Assembly: GCA_964398985.1 (NCBI GenBank)
Contig: CAYNOS010000005.1
Span: forward strand, 1-64,000
Direction of reading: 5' to 3'
Origin: CAYMRL01 sp964398985
GTDB taxonomy: Bacteria > Deinococcota > Deinococci > Deinococcales > Trueperaceae
Length of the DNA: 64,000 bases
Position 1 is the first letter of the stretch. Each line of letters starts with the position of its first letter. This document shows positions 33,468 to 41,710 of the stretch, one piece after another. The translations under genes and the position numbers were made by a program. The notes below the pieces were generated by a model. It was not told the DNA's origin. It did no database searches and was given only the letters and a program-made list of their open reading frames with translations.

Positions 33468-34871
33468 TCACTCGGCTGCGCCGGCCAGCCGTAGGATCAT
33501 CGCCACCGGGATGAACACGCCGCGCTGGTCGACGTTCAGCTCCGTGTAGGCGTCCAGCGCAGCGGCTGCGATCCGGTCTCCCGTCTCCCAGGCAGACAGG
33601 AACGCGTAGGCGCTGTTGGCGAACTGGAACGAAGTGATGCGGCCCCAGTCGCTCTCACTGGAGGCTCGAACGCCGGCGCGTTCGACTCCCCCACCCATGT
33701 CACGTGCGAGGCCTTCGCCGCCGTCGAGCATGAACTCCGCCAGCGTGCGGGCGAGCATCTCCAAGACTTCCTCGTCCGACCAGCGATCCACACCCTCGAA
33801 GTACAGGTCGACGGCATCCGAGAGTACGTACCTGACGTACGTCGAAGGCAACAGGTACGCCTCGCTGCCCCCTTCGGAAAGGATGCTGCGCGGGGTGACC
33901 AGCGCCGGACCGGAAGGCGAGTCGCCGACGCGGAAGTTGCCGAACACGACGTCCGTCAGCCGCAGCGCTTCCCTGCGGTAGGGCTGCTCGTCGGTCAACA
34001 AGTACATGTAGTGGTTGTAGCGAACGAAGTCGACGCTCTCGTGCATGTGCGGACGCGTGACGAACGGCATGTGGGGCCAAGGCACGCCCGTTCTCGCACG
34101 CCACTTCGCCTCGAAATGGTCCTGGAGATAGGTCAGCCAGAAGCGCGCGCGCTCGGCGTAGTCGACGCCGTTGGGGCTGATCTGGTCGGCGTTATTGTGA
34201 AAGGCCCAGGCCATCTGAGCCACCAGAGCGTGAGTGCGCATCTCGTCGGTGACATGCAGGTCGCGACCCAAGTGGGCCCCGCTGTCGCGCACTCGCCACA
34301 CCCAGTTCAGGTACCCGTCGACGCTGCCGCTATCCATGGAGGCCAGACCATGCCACGCATCGTCGAGCTCCGCCCTCATGTGCTGGGCGAGGCGGTCCAC
34401 TTCGTCTAGCAGCCGCAGATCTCCGGTCAACCGCAAGGCCAGAAGCAGCGCGTTGACATGCGTGTTCAAGGTGCGCGAGTACGCGTAGAGGTCGTTGGAG
34501 GCGGCCAGTCGAGTGAACTCCGCGCTCTTCGCAGGATCGGTAATCAAGCTCCACAGCGTCTCGTACCAACAGCCCGCCGCCGGCGAGAGCGAAGCCGGAT
34601 CGAAGGTCGGGTCGCCGCGCAGAGGCCTGGGCGCGGACAACGAGCCGGACGCGACCGAGCCGGTGGCGGCCCCGGTCACGCCGCTGGGGCAGCCTCCGTC
34701 CATCGCCAAGGCATCGAGGTTCGCGGCTCGTGGGTAAGCAAGTGCCGGCGGCGCCTCGGTCATGGCGGGCACGGCAGCCTGGCCCATGCTCGCCGGTGCG
34801 CAAGCCGCCAACAGCCCAACCGCTGCTACGGCACACAGGTAGCACCACCGCCATCCGAACCTCATCAGCAT
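33468..34871 (-). CDS. Secreted lipoprotein paralogous to the one at 30190
   Basis: 467 residues with lipobox LLAACA (Cys24). It lacks the N-terminal carbohydrate-binding-like domain but shares the large helical domain from about residue 84: RGDPTFDPASLS, HVNALLLALRLTGDLRLLDEV and VDYAERARFWLTYLQDHFEA align closely with the other protein, roughly half the residues being identical in the best 90-residue stretch by eye. Conserved His, Asp, Tyr and Trp positions suggest an enzyme. The family is not one I recognise. Start at ATG 34871, directly at the predicted transcription start; ATG 34865 is a close alternative. Confidence 0.8.
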   Translation of the reverse strand: MLMRFGWRWCYLCAVAAVGLLAACAPASMGQAAVPAMTEAPPALAYPRAANLDALAMDGGCPSGVTGAATGSVASGSLSAPRPLRGDPTFDPASLSPAAGCWYETLWSLITDPAKSAEFTRLAASNDLYAYSRTLNTHVNALLLALRLTGDLRLLDEVDRLAQHMRAELDDAWHGLASMDSGSVDGYLNWVWRVRDSGAHLGRDLHVTDEMRTHALVAQMAWAFHNNADQISPNGVDYAERARFWLTYLQDHFEAKWRARTGVPWPHMPFVTRPHMHESVDFVRYNHYMYLLTDEQPYRREALRLTDVVFGNFRVGDSPSGPALVTPRSILSEGGSEAYLLPSTYVRYVLSDAVDLYFEGVDRWSDEEVLEMLARTLAEFMLDGGEGLARDMGGGVERAGVRASSESDWGRITSFQFANSAYAFLSAWETGDRIAAAALDAYTELNVDQRGVFIPVAMILRLAGAAE

Positions 34872-34877
34872 GCGGCA

Positions 34878-34883
34878 ACTATA
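34878..34883 (-). promoter_or_regulatory. -10 box TATAGT placed for a leaderless mRNA
   Basis: Minus-strand TATAGT, a near-consensus -10 box, ends 6 nt before the ATG at 34871. Transcription would start at the codon. No -35 hexamer and no Shine-Dalgarno. Confidence 0.55.
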
Positions 34884-35055
34884 GAGGGGCAGTCGGCGCG
34901 GGCCGGTTCATGACGCACCGCAGGCCGGTGCAAGATGGCGGGCATGACGGCGAGCCCACGAGAGGCGCCGCGCACAGAGGCGACCGGGAACGGCAGGTAG
35001 GCTTGTGCGACGTGACTACCCACTCGACTTCGCAATCCCTACCGGCAGGCCGGAG

Positions 35056-36348
35056 ATGAAGACCGTGCCCAAGGAACGCGTGGCCGTCGTCGGACAAGGC
35101 TACGTAGGTCTGCCCGTCACGCTGGCGTTCGGCAAGGCGTTCGACGGCACCATCGGCTTCGACATCGACGTGAGGAAGATCGATCGGCTGCAACGAGGTA
35201 TCGACAGCACCGGCGAGTCCGAGCCCGGTGAGCTGGCGACCTCGACCGTGACCTTCACGAGTGACATCGCCGACCTCGAGGACGCGACGTTCATAGTGAT
35301 CGCGGTTCCGACACCGATCGACGCCGACAGGCGCCCCGACCTGACGGCGGTGACGAAGGCCAGCGAGCTGGTCGGCTCGGTACTCAAGCCGGGAACCGTG
35401 GTCGTCTACGAGTCGACCGTGTACCCGGGGGTGACCGAGGAGATCTGCGGACCCGTACTCGCGCAGGCGTCCGGCCTCCGCGCCGGCGTCGACTTCAAGC
35501 TCGGATACTCGCCGGAACGGATCAACCCTGGCGACAAGGAACACACCCTCAGCAGGATCGTCAAGGTCGTGTCGGGTCAGGACGCCGCCACGCTGGAGCG
35601 CGTGGCTGCCGCCTACGAAAGCATCATCGAGGCGGGGGTCTACCGGGCGCCCAGCATCCGGGTGGCCGAAGCCGCCAAGGTCATCGAGAACACCCAGAGG
35701 GACCTCAACATCGCGCTGATGAACGAGTTGGCGATCATCTTCGACCGCCTCGGCATCAACACGTTGGAGGTCCTCGAGGCCGCGGGCACGAAGTGGAACT
35801 TCCTCCCGTTCCGCCCTGGCTTGGTCGGCGGTCACTGCATCGGGGTCGACCCTTACTACCTGACGGCTAAGGCAGAAGAGCTCGGCTATCACCCCGAAGT
35901 CATCCTCGCAGGCAGGCGCATCAACGATGGCATGGGAGCGTACGTCGCTCAGCGCGTCATCAAGATGCTGGCGGCGTCCGAACTGCCTCTCAAGCAGGCG
36001 CGCGTGGCGATCCTTGGCCTCACCTTCAAGGAGAACGTCCCCGACCTGCGCAACAGCCGCGTGCCGGACATCATCGACGAACTCGCGGACTACGGCATCG
36101 CGGCGCTGGTTAGCGACGACCGCGCCGACGCCGACGAGGCGCACGAGGAGTACGGCGTCCGCCTCACTCCTTGGTCCGAACTCGGGAGCCTCGACGCGTT
36201 GATCCTGGCGGTTCCGCACGCCGGTTACGCACAGCGGGTCGTCACCGAAGCGGCGCACCTCCTCGCCCCGCAAGGAATCGTCGTGGACGTGAAATCAGCC
36301 ATCGACAAGAGCGCGCTCCCGAGCGGGATCCGCTACTGGAGCCTATGA
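35056..36348 (+). CDS. UDP-sugar 6-dehydrogenase (TviB/WbpO-like)
   Basis: Nucleotide-sugar dehydrogenase, 430 residues, oxidising C6 of a UDP-hexose to the uronic acid in two NAD+ steps. Rossmann loop VVGQGYVGLP near residue 11, catalytic Cys261 in VGGHCIGVDPYYL, and the conserved ESTVYPGVTEE. The LAGRRINDGMG sequence after the Cys region is typical of the WbpO/TviB branch, which uses UDP-GlcNAc/UDP-GalNAc, rather than Ugd. Start unclear: GTG 35005 (in frame), ATG 35056 or GTG 35065 (GGAG 9 nt upstream) are all possible. Followed 10 bp later by a 4-epimerase. Confidence 0.87.
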   Translation: MKTVPKERVAVVGQGYVGLPVTLAFGKAFDGTIGFDIDVRKIDRLQRGIDSTGESEPGELATSTVTFTSDIADLEDATFIVIAVPTPIDADRRPDLTAVTKASELVGSVLKPGTVVVYESTVYPGVTEEICGPVLAQASGLRAGVDFKLGYSPERINPGDKEHTLSRIVKVVSGQDAATLERVAAAYESIIEAGVYRAPSIRVAEAAKVIENTQRDLNIALMNELAIIFDRLGINTLEVLEAAGTKWNFLPFRPGLVGGHCIGVDPYYLTAKAEELGYHPEVILAGRRINDGMGAYVAQRVIKMLAASELPLKQARVAILGLTFKENVPDLRNSRVPDIIDELADYGIAALVSDDRADADEAHEEYGVRLTPWSELGSLDALILAVPHAGYAQRVVTEAAHLLAPQGIVVDVKSAIDKSALPSGIRYWSL

Positions 36349-36358
36349 GGGAGCGACC

Positions 36359-37381
36359 GTGAGCCGGTACCTGGTCACCGGCGCCGCCGGCTTCATCGGC
36401 TACCACGTCTCCGAGCACCTGCTGGCCCGCGGCGACGAGGTGCTGGGAGTCGACAACTTCAACCCCTACTACGACGTCAAGCTGAAGAGAGCGCGCGAGG
36501 CCGAACTGGCGCGCCATGCGCAGTTCACGATGGTGGAAGCCAACATCGCCGACGGGCAAGCCATCAGCAGCCAATTCGCCGCCTTCAAGCCCGAGGTCGT
36601 GATCAACCTTGCGGCGCAAGCCGGAGTGCGCTACTCGCTCATCAACCCCCATGCGTACGTCGAGAGCAACCTCGTCGGGTTCGCCAACATCCTCGAGGGC
36701 TGCCGTCACCACGGCGTTCGTCACCTGGTCTACGCCTCATCGAGCTCCGTCTACGGGGCCAACACCAAGGTGCCGTTCAGCGTTCACGACAACGTCGACC
36801 ACCCGCTGAGCATCTACGCTGCCAGCAAGAAGGCCAACGAACTGATGGCCCACACCTACTCCCACTTGTACGACCTGCCCACCACCGGGCTGAGGTTCTT
36901 CACGGTCTACGGACCTTGGGGACGACCCGACATGGTCATGTACCTGTTCACCGAAGCGATCCTGGCGGGCAGGCCGATCAACGTCTTCAACCACGGGAAC
37001 ATGCTCCGCGACTTCACCTATGTCGACGACGTCGTCGAAGGCGTGGTGCGCGTGGCAGACAAGCCGGCAGAAGGCGTGGCGGACTGGGACGGCAGCGCCC
37101 CGGACCCCGGCACCAGCAGGGCTCCATATCGCATCTACAACATCGGCAACAACCAGCCGGTGGAGCTGATGAGGCTCATCGAGGTGATCGAGAAGGAGCT
37201 GGGCCGCAAGGCGGAGTTGAACCTCATGCCCATCCAACCCGGTGACGTGCCGGCAACCTACGCCAACGTCGACGACCTCGTTGACGCGGTCGGGTTCAAG
37301 CCGGCTACCACCATCGAGGTGGGAGTGAGCCGGTTCGTGCAGTGGTATCGGCAGTACAGCGAGAGTTCGTCCCAGGGGTAG
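36359..37381 (+). CDS. NAD-dependent epimerase, UDP-glucuronate 4-epimerase-like
   Basis: Extended SDR, 340 residues. NAD motif TGAAGFIGYHV, then DNFNPYYDVKLKRAR, a phrase characteristic of UDP-glucuronate 4-epimerases (LpsL/CapI). Active-site SSSSVYG and YAASKKANE (YxxxK). Would make UDP-galacturonate from UDP-glucuronate, or the aminouronate equivalent (TviC role) given the TviB/WbpO-like gene just before it. GTG start with a GAGGGAG Shine-Dalgarno. Confidence 0.87.
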   Translation: MSRYLVTGAAGFIGYHVSEHLLARGDEVLGVDNFNPYYDVKLKRAREAELARHAQFTMVEANIADGQAISSQFAAFKPEVVINLAAQAGVRYSLINPHAYVESNLVGFANILEGCRHHGVRHLVYASSSSVYGANTKVPFSVHDNVDHPLSIYAASKKANELMAHTYSHLYDLPTTGLRFFTVYGPWGRPDMVMYLFTEAILAGRPINVFNHGNMLRDFTYVDDVVEGVVRVADKPAEGVADWDGSAPDPGTSRAPYRIYNIGNNQPVELMRLIEVIEKELGRKAELNLMPIQPGDVPATYANVDDLVDAVGFKPATTIEVGVSRFVQWYRQYSESSSQG

Positions 37382-37409
37382 CGGCGCCGTCCGTCATGCG
37401 AGAAGAGAC

Positions 37410-38471
37410 TTGGTGAGTCACACGACCGCTGGCGTCTCCGTCATCATGCCGGTGCGCGATGAGGCCCGCTACATCGAGAGAGCGGTCGCATCGGTGCAGG
37501 CCTCGGCCGCGGCCGCGGCCGAGGCCGCGGCAGAAACCGGCGCCGAGCACGAGCTTGAGATACTCGTCGTCGACGGGATGAGCGACGACGGCACAGCCGC
37601 CATCGTCACCGCGCTCGCCGCCGCCGACCCTCGCATCCGGCTTCTCGAGAACCCACAACGCACCGTCCCTCACGCCATGAACCTCGGGATCACCAACGCC
37701 GCAGGCGACATCGTGATCCGCCTCGACGGGCATGCCGAGATGGACGTCGACTTCATCGCCAACGCCGTCGCAGAACTGGACGCCCATCCCGAATGCGCCT
37801 GCGTGGGCGGACCTATCGAGAACGTCAACGAGGGCACCATCGCCGAGGCCGTCAGCGCCGCCATGGGCTCTCCCTTCGGCGTCGGCAACGCCCGCTTCCG
37901 CACCGGAGGCGAGGACGGCTACGTCGACACCCTCGCCTTTGGCGCTTACCGCAAGGCAGACCTCGTCGCCATCGGGCTCTTCGACGAAGAACTCATCCGC
38001 AACCAGGACGACGAGCTCAACTACCGGCTGGTGCGTGCCGGACGCAAGATCTGGTTCTCGAACCGCATCCGCTCGCGCTACTTCGTCAGGTCTGCCTTCC
38101 CCAAGCTCTACCGGCAGTACTTCCAGTACGGCTACTGGAAGGTCTACGTCAACCGCAAGCACAGGACCGTCACCAACCTCAGACAGCTCGCCCCACCCCT
38201 GCTCGTCGCCGCCTTGGTCGCGCTGCTGCCGGCATCCCCGTTCTCGCTGCCGGCCCGGGTGCTGTTGGCAGTGGTGGTCGGGCTCTACGCCCTGGCCGCC
38301 GTGAGCTTCGCGCTGCTGACCCGGCCGAGGTCGTTGAGAAGGTTGTCGTTGGTGATCGCCGCCTTCGCCATCCTGCACTTCTCGTACGGGCTCGGCTTCT
38401 GGGCAGGCCTCATCGACTTCGGTGTCCTGCGGAACCGGCCCAACGAGGCGCGAGGGGCTCCCAGTCGGTGA
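37410..38471 (+). CDS. Family 2 glycosyltransferase, ExoA-like
   Basis: GT2 glycosyltransferase like succinoglycan ExoA, 353 residues. VSVIMPVRDEARYIERAV, then ILVVDGMSDDGT, the donor site RLDGHAEMD and the acceptor segment RNQDDELNYRLVRAG. Three to four membrane segments at the C-terminus (about 258-335). An Ala/Glu-rich insertion at about residues 31-42 is encoded by a 28-bp perfect palindrome and lengthens the first helix. TTG 37410 and GTG 37413 are adjacent start candidates. Confidence 0.86.
   Translation: MVSHTTAGVSVIMPVRDEARYIERAVASVQASAAAAAEAAAETGAEHELEILVVDGMSDDGTAAIVTALAAADPRIRLLENPQRTVPHAMNLGITNAAGDIVIRLDGHAEMDVDFIANAVAELDAHPECACVGGPIENVNEGTIAEAVSAAMGSPFGVGNARFRTGGEDGYVDTLAFGAYRKADLVAIGLFDEELIRNQDDELNYRLVRAGRKIWFSNRIRSRYFVRSAFPKLYRQYFQYGYWKVYVNRKHRTVTNLRQLAPPLLVAALVALLPASPFSLPARVLLAVVVGLYALAAVSFALLTRPRSLRRLSLVIAAFAILHFSYGLGFWAGLIDFGVLRNRPNEARGAPSR
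37499..37526. repeat. 28-bp perfect palindrome inside a glycosyltransferase gene
   Basis: A 28-bp perfectly self-complementary sequence built from GGCCGC units (centre CGGCCGCGGCCG). It encodes the Ala-rich stretch SAAAAAEA of the ExoA-like protein. Such sequence is prone to slippage or hairpin formation and could allow in-frame length change. Confidence 0.8.
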
Positions 38472-38579
38472 CCCGGCGCGGTGGTCGGGCCGCCAAGCTG
38501 CGGCCGCCTGGCAGGCGATGGAACGACGCGAGGCACTCCTCATAGCCAGCTCTACTATCTTGCGCGTAGGCTACAGCCG

Positions 38580-38593
38580 GTCGGCTCGCCGAC
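38580..38593 (+). promoter_or_regulatory. Small hairpin in the leader of the aminotransferase gene
   Basis: GTCGG-CTCG-CCGAC, a 5-bp stem with a 4-base loop, lies in the 168-bp gap before the DegT gene. TACTAT and TAGGCT just upstream are possible -10 boxes. AGGAG stands 8 nt before the ATG. No attenuator T-tract. Confidence 0.3.
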
Positions 38594-38639
38594 AGGCGGC
38601 GGACACCGAGCAACAAGACTGCACTCCTAGGAGTCACAG

Positions 38640-39827
38640 ATGACCCGCGAGACCTTCCTACCCTACTCACCGCCGTCGATCGGACAAGAGGAGATCGACG
38701 AAGTCGTCGCCACGCTCAAGACCGACTGGATCACGACCGGGCCGCGGACCAAGGCGTTCGAAAAGCAGTTCGGCGCATACGTGGGCGCTCCCGGAGGCAC
38801 CTCGCTGATGCTCAACTCGTGCACGGCCGGGTTGCACGTGGCGCTGGTGGCACTGGGCGTAGGTCCCGGCGACGAGGTGATCGTTCCGAGTCTGACCTTC
38901 GCCGCCACCGCCAACGTGGTCGAGCATGTCGGCGCCACGCCGGTGCTCGTCGACGTCGAGAGCGACACGCTGTGCATCGACCCCGAAGCGGTGAGGCGCG
39001 CGATCACGCCCCGGACCAAGGTCATCATGCCGGTGCACTACGCCGGGCACCCTGCGGACTTGGACGCGCTGTTCGAGATCGCCGAGGAGCACGGCCTCGA
39101 GATAGTAGAAGACGCCGCGCACGCAGCCCCGACGGTGTACCGCGGGGTGATGGTCGGCAGCCGCGACAACTTCGCTGCGTTCTCGTTCTACGCCACCAAG
39201 AACCTCACCACCGCCGAGGGTGGGGCGCTCACGGGGCGCCCCGACCTGCTCGAGCGCGCACGCGTGATCGGCCTGCACGGCATGTCGGCCGACGGATGGA
39301 AGCGTTTCGACAAGTCGGGCTCGTGGGAGTACGACATCGAGATGCCCGGCTTCAAGTACAACATGACCGACCTGCAGGCGGCGATCGGCATGCATCAGCT
39401 CGACAAGCTGCGCGGCTTCCACGCCCGGCGTCGCGAGGTCGTCGAGGCGTACAACCGCGCCTTCTCGCAGCACCCCGGCCTTCAGGTACCGACCGAGCGG
39501 CCCGACGTGAGCAGCGCTTGGCACCTCTACGTGTTGAGGATCCGCCCGGACGTGATCGGCGTCTCGCGCAACGACTTTTTGGACGAGTTGAAGGCGCGCA
39601 ACATCGGCTTCAGCGTTCACTACCGCCCGCTGCACATGATGAGCTACTACGCCAAGAAGTACGGCTTCGCCCCTACCGACTTCCCGGTGTCGCTCGACGC
39701 CTACCAGCGCATGATGTCGCTGCCGCTCAACCCGCGACTCACCGACTCTGACGTCGGCGACGTGATCGAAGCGGTGCTGCAGATCGCCGGCCGCTCCCAG
39801 GGCGTGGCGGGCGCAGCGAGACGTTGA
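38640..39827 (+). CDS. DegT/DnrJ/EryC1 family sugar aminotransferase
   Basis: PLP-dependent aminotransferase acting on a UDP-4-keto sugar, 395 residues. PLP-binding Lys187 in FYATKNLTTAEGG, Asp in EIVEDAAHA, and the substrate loop VHYAGHPADLDALF. In this locus the partner is the PglF/WbpM-like 4,6-dehydratase at 45551, which would give UDP-4-amino-4,6-dideoxy sugars (bacillosamine/viosamine type). Good AGGAG ribosome site. Its stop overlaps the sugar transferase start (TTGA). Confidence 0.9.
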   Translation: MTRETFLPYSPPSIGQEEIDEVVATLKTDWITTGPRTKAFEKQFGAYVGAPGGTSLMLNSCTAGLHVALVALGVGPGDEVIVPSLTFAATANVVEHVGATPVLVDVESDTLCIDPEAVRRAITPRTKVIMPVHYAGHPADLDALFEIAEEHGLEIVEDAAHAAPTVYRGVMVGSRDNFAAFSFYATKNLTTAEGGALTGRPDLLERARVIGLHGMSADGWKRFDKSGSWEYDIEMPGFKYNMTDLQAAIGMHQLDKLRGFHARRREVVEAYNRAFSQHPGLQVPTERPDVSSAWHLYVLRIRPDVIGVSRNDFLDELKARNIGFSVHYRPLHMMSYYAKKYGFAPTDFPVSLDAYQRMMSLPLNPRLTDSDVGDVIEAVLQIAGRSQGVAGAARR

Positions 39828-40456
39828 AGCCTGCCAACGACGGCGCGACCGCACCGTGGTTGAGTCGGGCGATCGACGTCGCTGCCTCGGTCGCCGGCAT
39901 CGTCGTGCTGTCGCCGCTGGCACTGCTGGCGGCGCTGGCGGTGGCCGTCGACTCGCCGGGCCCCGTCCTGTTCCGCCAGAAGCGGGTCGGGCGCGGCGGC
40001 AAGGAGTTCGAGATCCTCAAGTTCAGGACCATGCGCACGGACGCAGAGGCGCAGGGTGGCCAGCTGACCGTCGGCGCCGACCCGCGCGTCACGCGAGTCG
40101 GGAGGCTGCTCCGCAAGACCAAGTTCGACGAGATCCCCCAGCTGATCAACGTCGTCAGGGGCGAGATGGCGCTGGTGGGGCCGCGCCCCGAGGTGCCGAA
40201 GTACGTGGCCCTCTACACGCCCGAGCAGCGCGGCGTGCTGGCCGTCAGGCCAGGCATCACCGATCCGGCCTCTATCGCCTTCCGCCGCGAGAGCGACCTG
40301 ATCGCCGGCAGCGACGATCCGGAGCGCTTCTACACCACCGAGCTGATGCCAAAGAAGCTCGCCATCAACCTCGAGTATCTGAGGACGCGCACGGTCGTCA
40401 GCGACCTCGGCGTGATCCTGCAGACGCTGCTGGCACTGACACGGCGACCCGCCTAG
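39824..40456 (+). CDS. Undecaprenyl-phosphate sugar phosphotransferase (PglC/WcaJ-like)
   Basis: Bacterial sugar transferase, 210 residues, i.e. the small monotopic form like PglC without the extra N-terminal membrane domain of WbaP/WcaJ. One re-entrant hydrophobic helix at about 15-42, then the signatures FRQKRVGRGGKEFEILKFRTM and KFDEIPQLINVVRGEMALVGPRPE with catalytic Asp-Glu in KFDEIP. It starts repeat-unit assembly by putting a sugar 1-phosphate on undecaprenyl phosphate. Coupled to the aminotransferase, which probably makes its substrate. Its TAG shares a CTAG palindrome with the stop of the convergent gene. Confidence 0.9.
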   Translation: MKPANDGATAPWLSRAIDVAASVAGIVVLSPLALLAALAVAVDSPGPVLFRQKRVGRGGKEFEILKFRTMRTDAEAQGGQLTVGADPRVTRVGRLLRKTKFDEIPQLINVVRGEMALVGPRPEVPKYVALYTPEQRGVLAVRPGITDPASIAFRRESDLIAGSDDPERFYTTELMPKKLAINLEYLRTRTVVSDLGVILQTLLALTRRPA

Positions 40457-41697
40457 GTCCTCGCGACCACCCGCAAGTAGGCCGTTTCCAACTCCTCGTT
40501 GAGCTTGTCGTCATCGAAATCGGCCTCGATCTTGCGGCGGCCTGCGACCCCCATCGCGGCGCGCAGGTCGGGCCGCGAGACCAGCAGACCCAGGCGGTCG
40601 GTCAAGGCAGCAACCTCGCCCTCCGGTACCAGGAACCCGGAGACGCCGTCCGCGACGAGCTCCGGGATGCCGCCGTGCTGGGTGCTCAGCACCGCCATGC
40701 CCGAAGCCATCGCCTCCATGATCACGGTCGGGATGCCTTCCTTGTCGCCGCTCGCGGCCGTGACGCTGGGCGCCAGCAGCACGTGCGAGCGGCTCATCTC
40801 GCGCGCCACGCCGTCCTGCTGCAGCGCGCCCAGAAACTCGACGGCGCCGGACACACCCAACTCGCCGGCCATGCGCTTGAGCTCTGCCTCCAAGGGGCCG
40901 GTGCCGACCAGGACGAACTTGACCTCACGCCCTCCAGCGGAAAGCGCGTCTGCCACGCGAGCGAAGGCCTCGAGCGCGAAGCGTACCCCCTTCTTCTCGA
41001 CCAGACGGCCCACGAACAGGAGGCGGACCGGTTCGTCCTCGCTCGTGGTGCGCTCGGAGAACTCGAAGCGCTTCAGATCGATCCCTGAGTAGTGAACCCG
41101 CGTGCGCTCACTGGGCGCCCCCGCAGCCAGGAGCCTCTGCCTCAGGTCGTCGCTGACGGGTAGGAACAGCTGCCCGTTGCGGAACAGGTGCTGGAACGCT
41201 CCGGGATCGGCTCTCAGGTGCTTGGTCGCGTCCGCTCCCCGGAACGATGTGACCAGCGCCGTGCGTGTCTTGAGCCTGGCGACGAGCCTGGCGGCTTGGG
41301 GTCCCAGGTTGCCGAACTGAACGTGCAAGACGTCGTACGGTGCCTGCCTCACGAACGACAGCGCCGTGTACGCGTTCACCAGCGAGAGGGCCCGGCGACC
41401 CCCGCGCGGGTCAAGGGCGTCGATGACCGCCGGATGCCACCCCTCGCTGCGGGTGAACGACCGCAGCAGACCCAGCGCCCGCTCCAACCTGTCTTCGGGT
41501 ATCGGAACGTGCCTGACGCGTTGGCGCAGACCGTAGCGCTCGACGTCGGCGTGCGCGGTCGCGTAGTCGCCGACGGCGAGCGGAAACAGGTCGACCTGGT
41601 GCCCACGGTCGATCATGCCAGTGATGTCGTTGAGCACGAACGTGTTGGCCAGCTCGGGAAAGACCGGGATCAGGTACGCGATGCGCAAAGGTCTCAA
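40453..41697 (-). CDS. Family 4 glycosyltransferase
   Basis: GT-B glycosyltransferase of the colanic-acid WcaL/AmsK type, 414 residues. IAYLIPVFPELANTFVLND at the N-terminus, SGIDLKRFEF, LFVGRLVEKKGVRFALEAF and EX7E as KEGIPTVIMEAMASG. TTG start at 41697, 13 bp after the preceding GT2 stop. Last of a three-gene minus-strand unit. Confidence 0.88.
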   Translation of the reverse strand: MRPLRIAYLIPVFPELANTFVLNDITGMIDRGHQVDLFPLAVGDYATAHADVERYGLRQRVRHVPIPEDRLERALGLLRSFTRSEGWHPAVIDALDPRGGRRALSLVNAYTALSFVRQAPYDVLHVQFGNLGPQAARLVARLKTRTALVTSFRGADATKHLRADPGAFQHLFRNGQLFLPVSDDLRQRLLAAGAPSERTRVHYSGIDLKRFEFSERTTSEDEPVRLLFVGRLVEKKGVRFALEAFARVADALSAGGREVKFVLVGTGPLEAELKRMAGELGVSGAVEFLGALQQDGVAREMSRSHVLLAPSVTAASGDKEGIPTVIMEAMASGMAVLSTQHGGIPELVADGVSGFLVPEGEVAALTDRLGLLVSRPDLRAAMGVAGRRKIEADFDDDKLNEELETAYLRVVART

Positions 41698-41710
41698 GGC
41701 GCGTCCTTGG

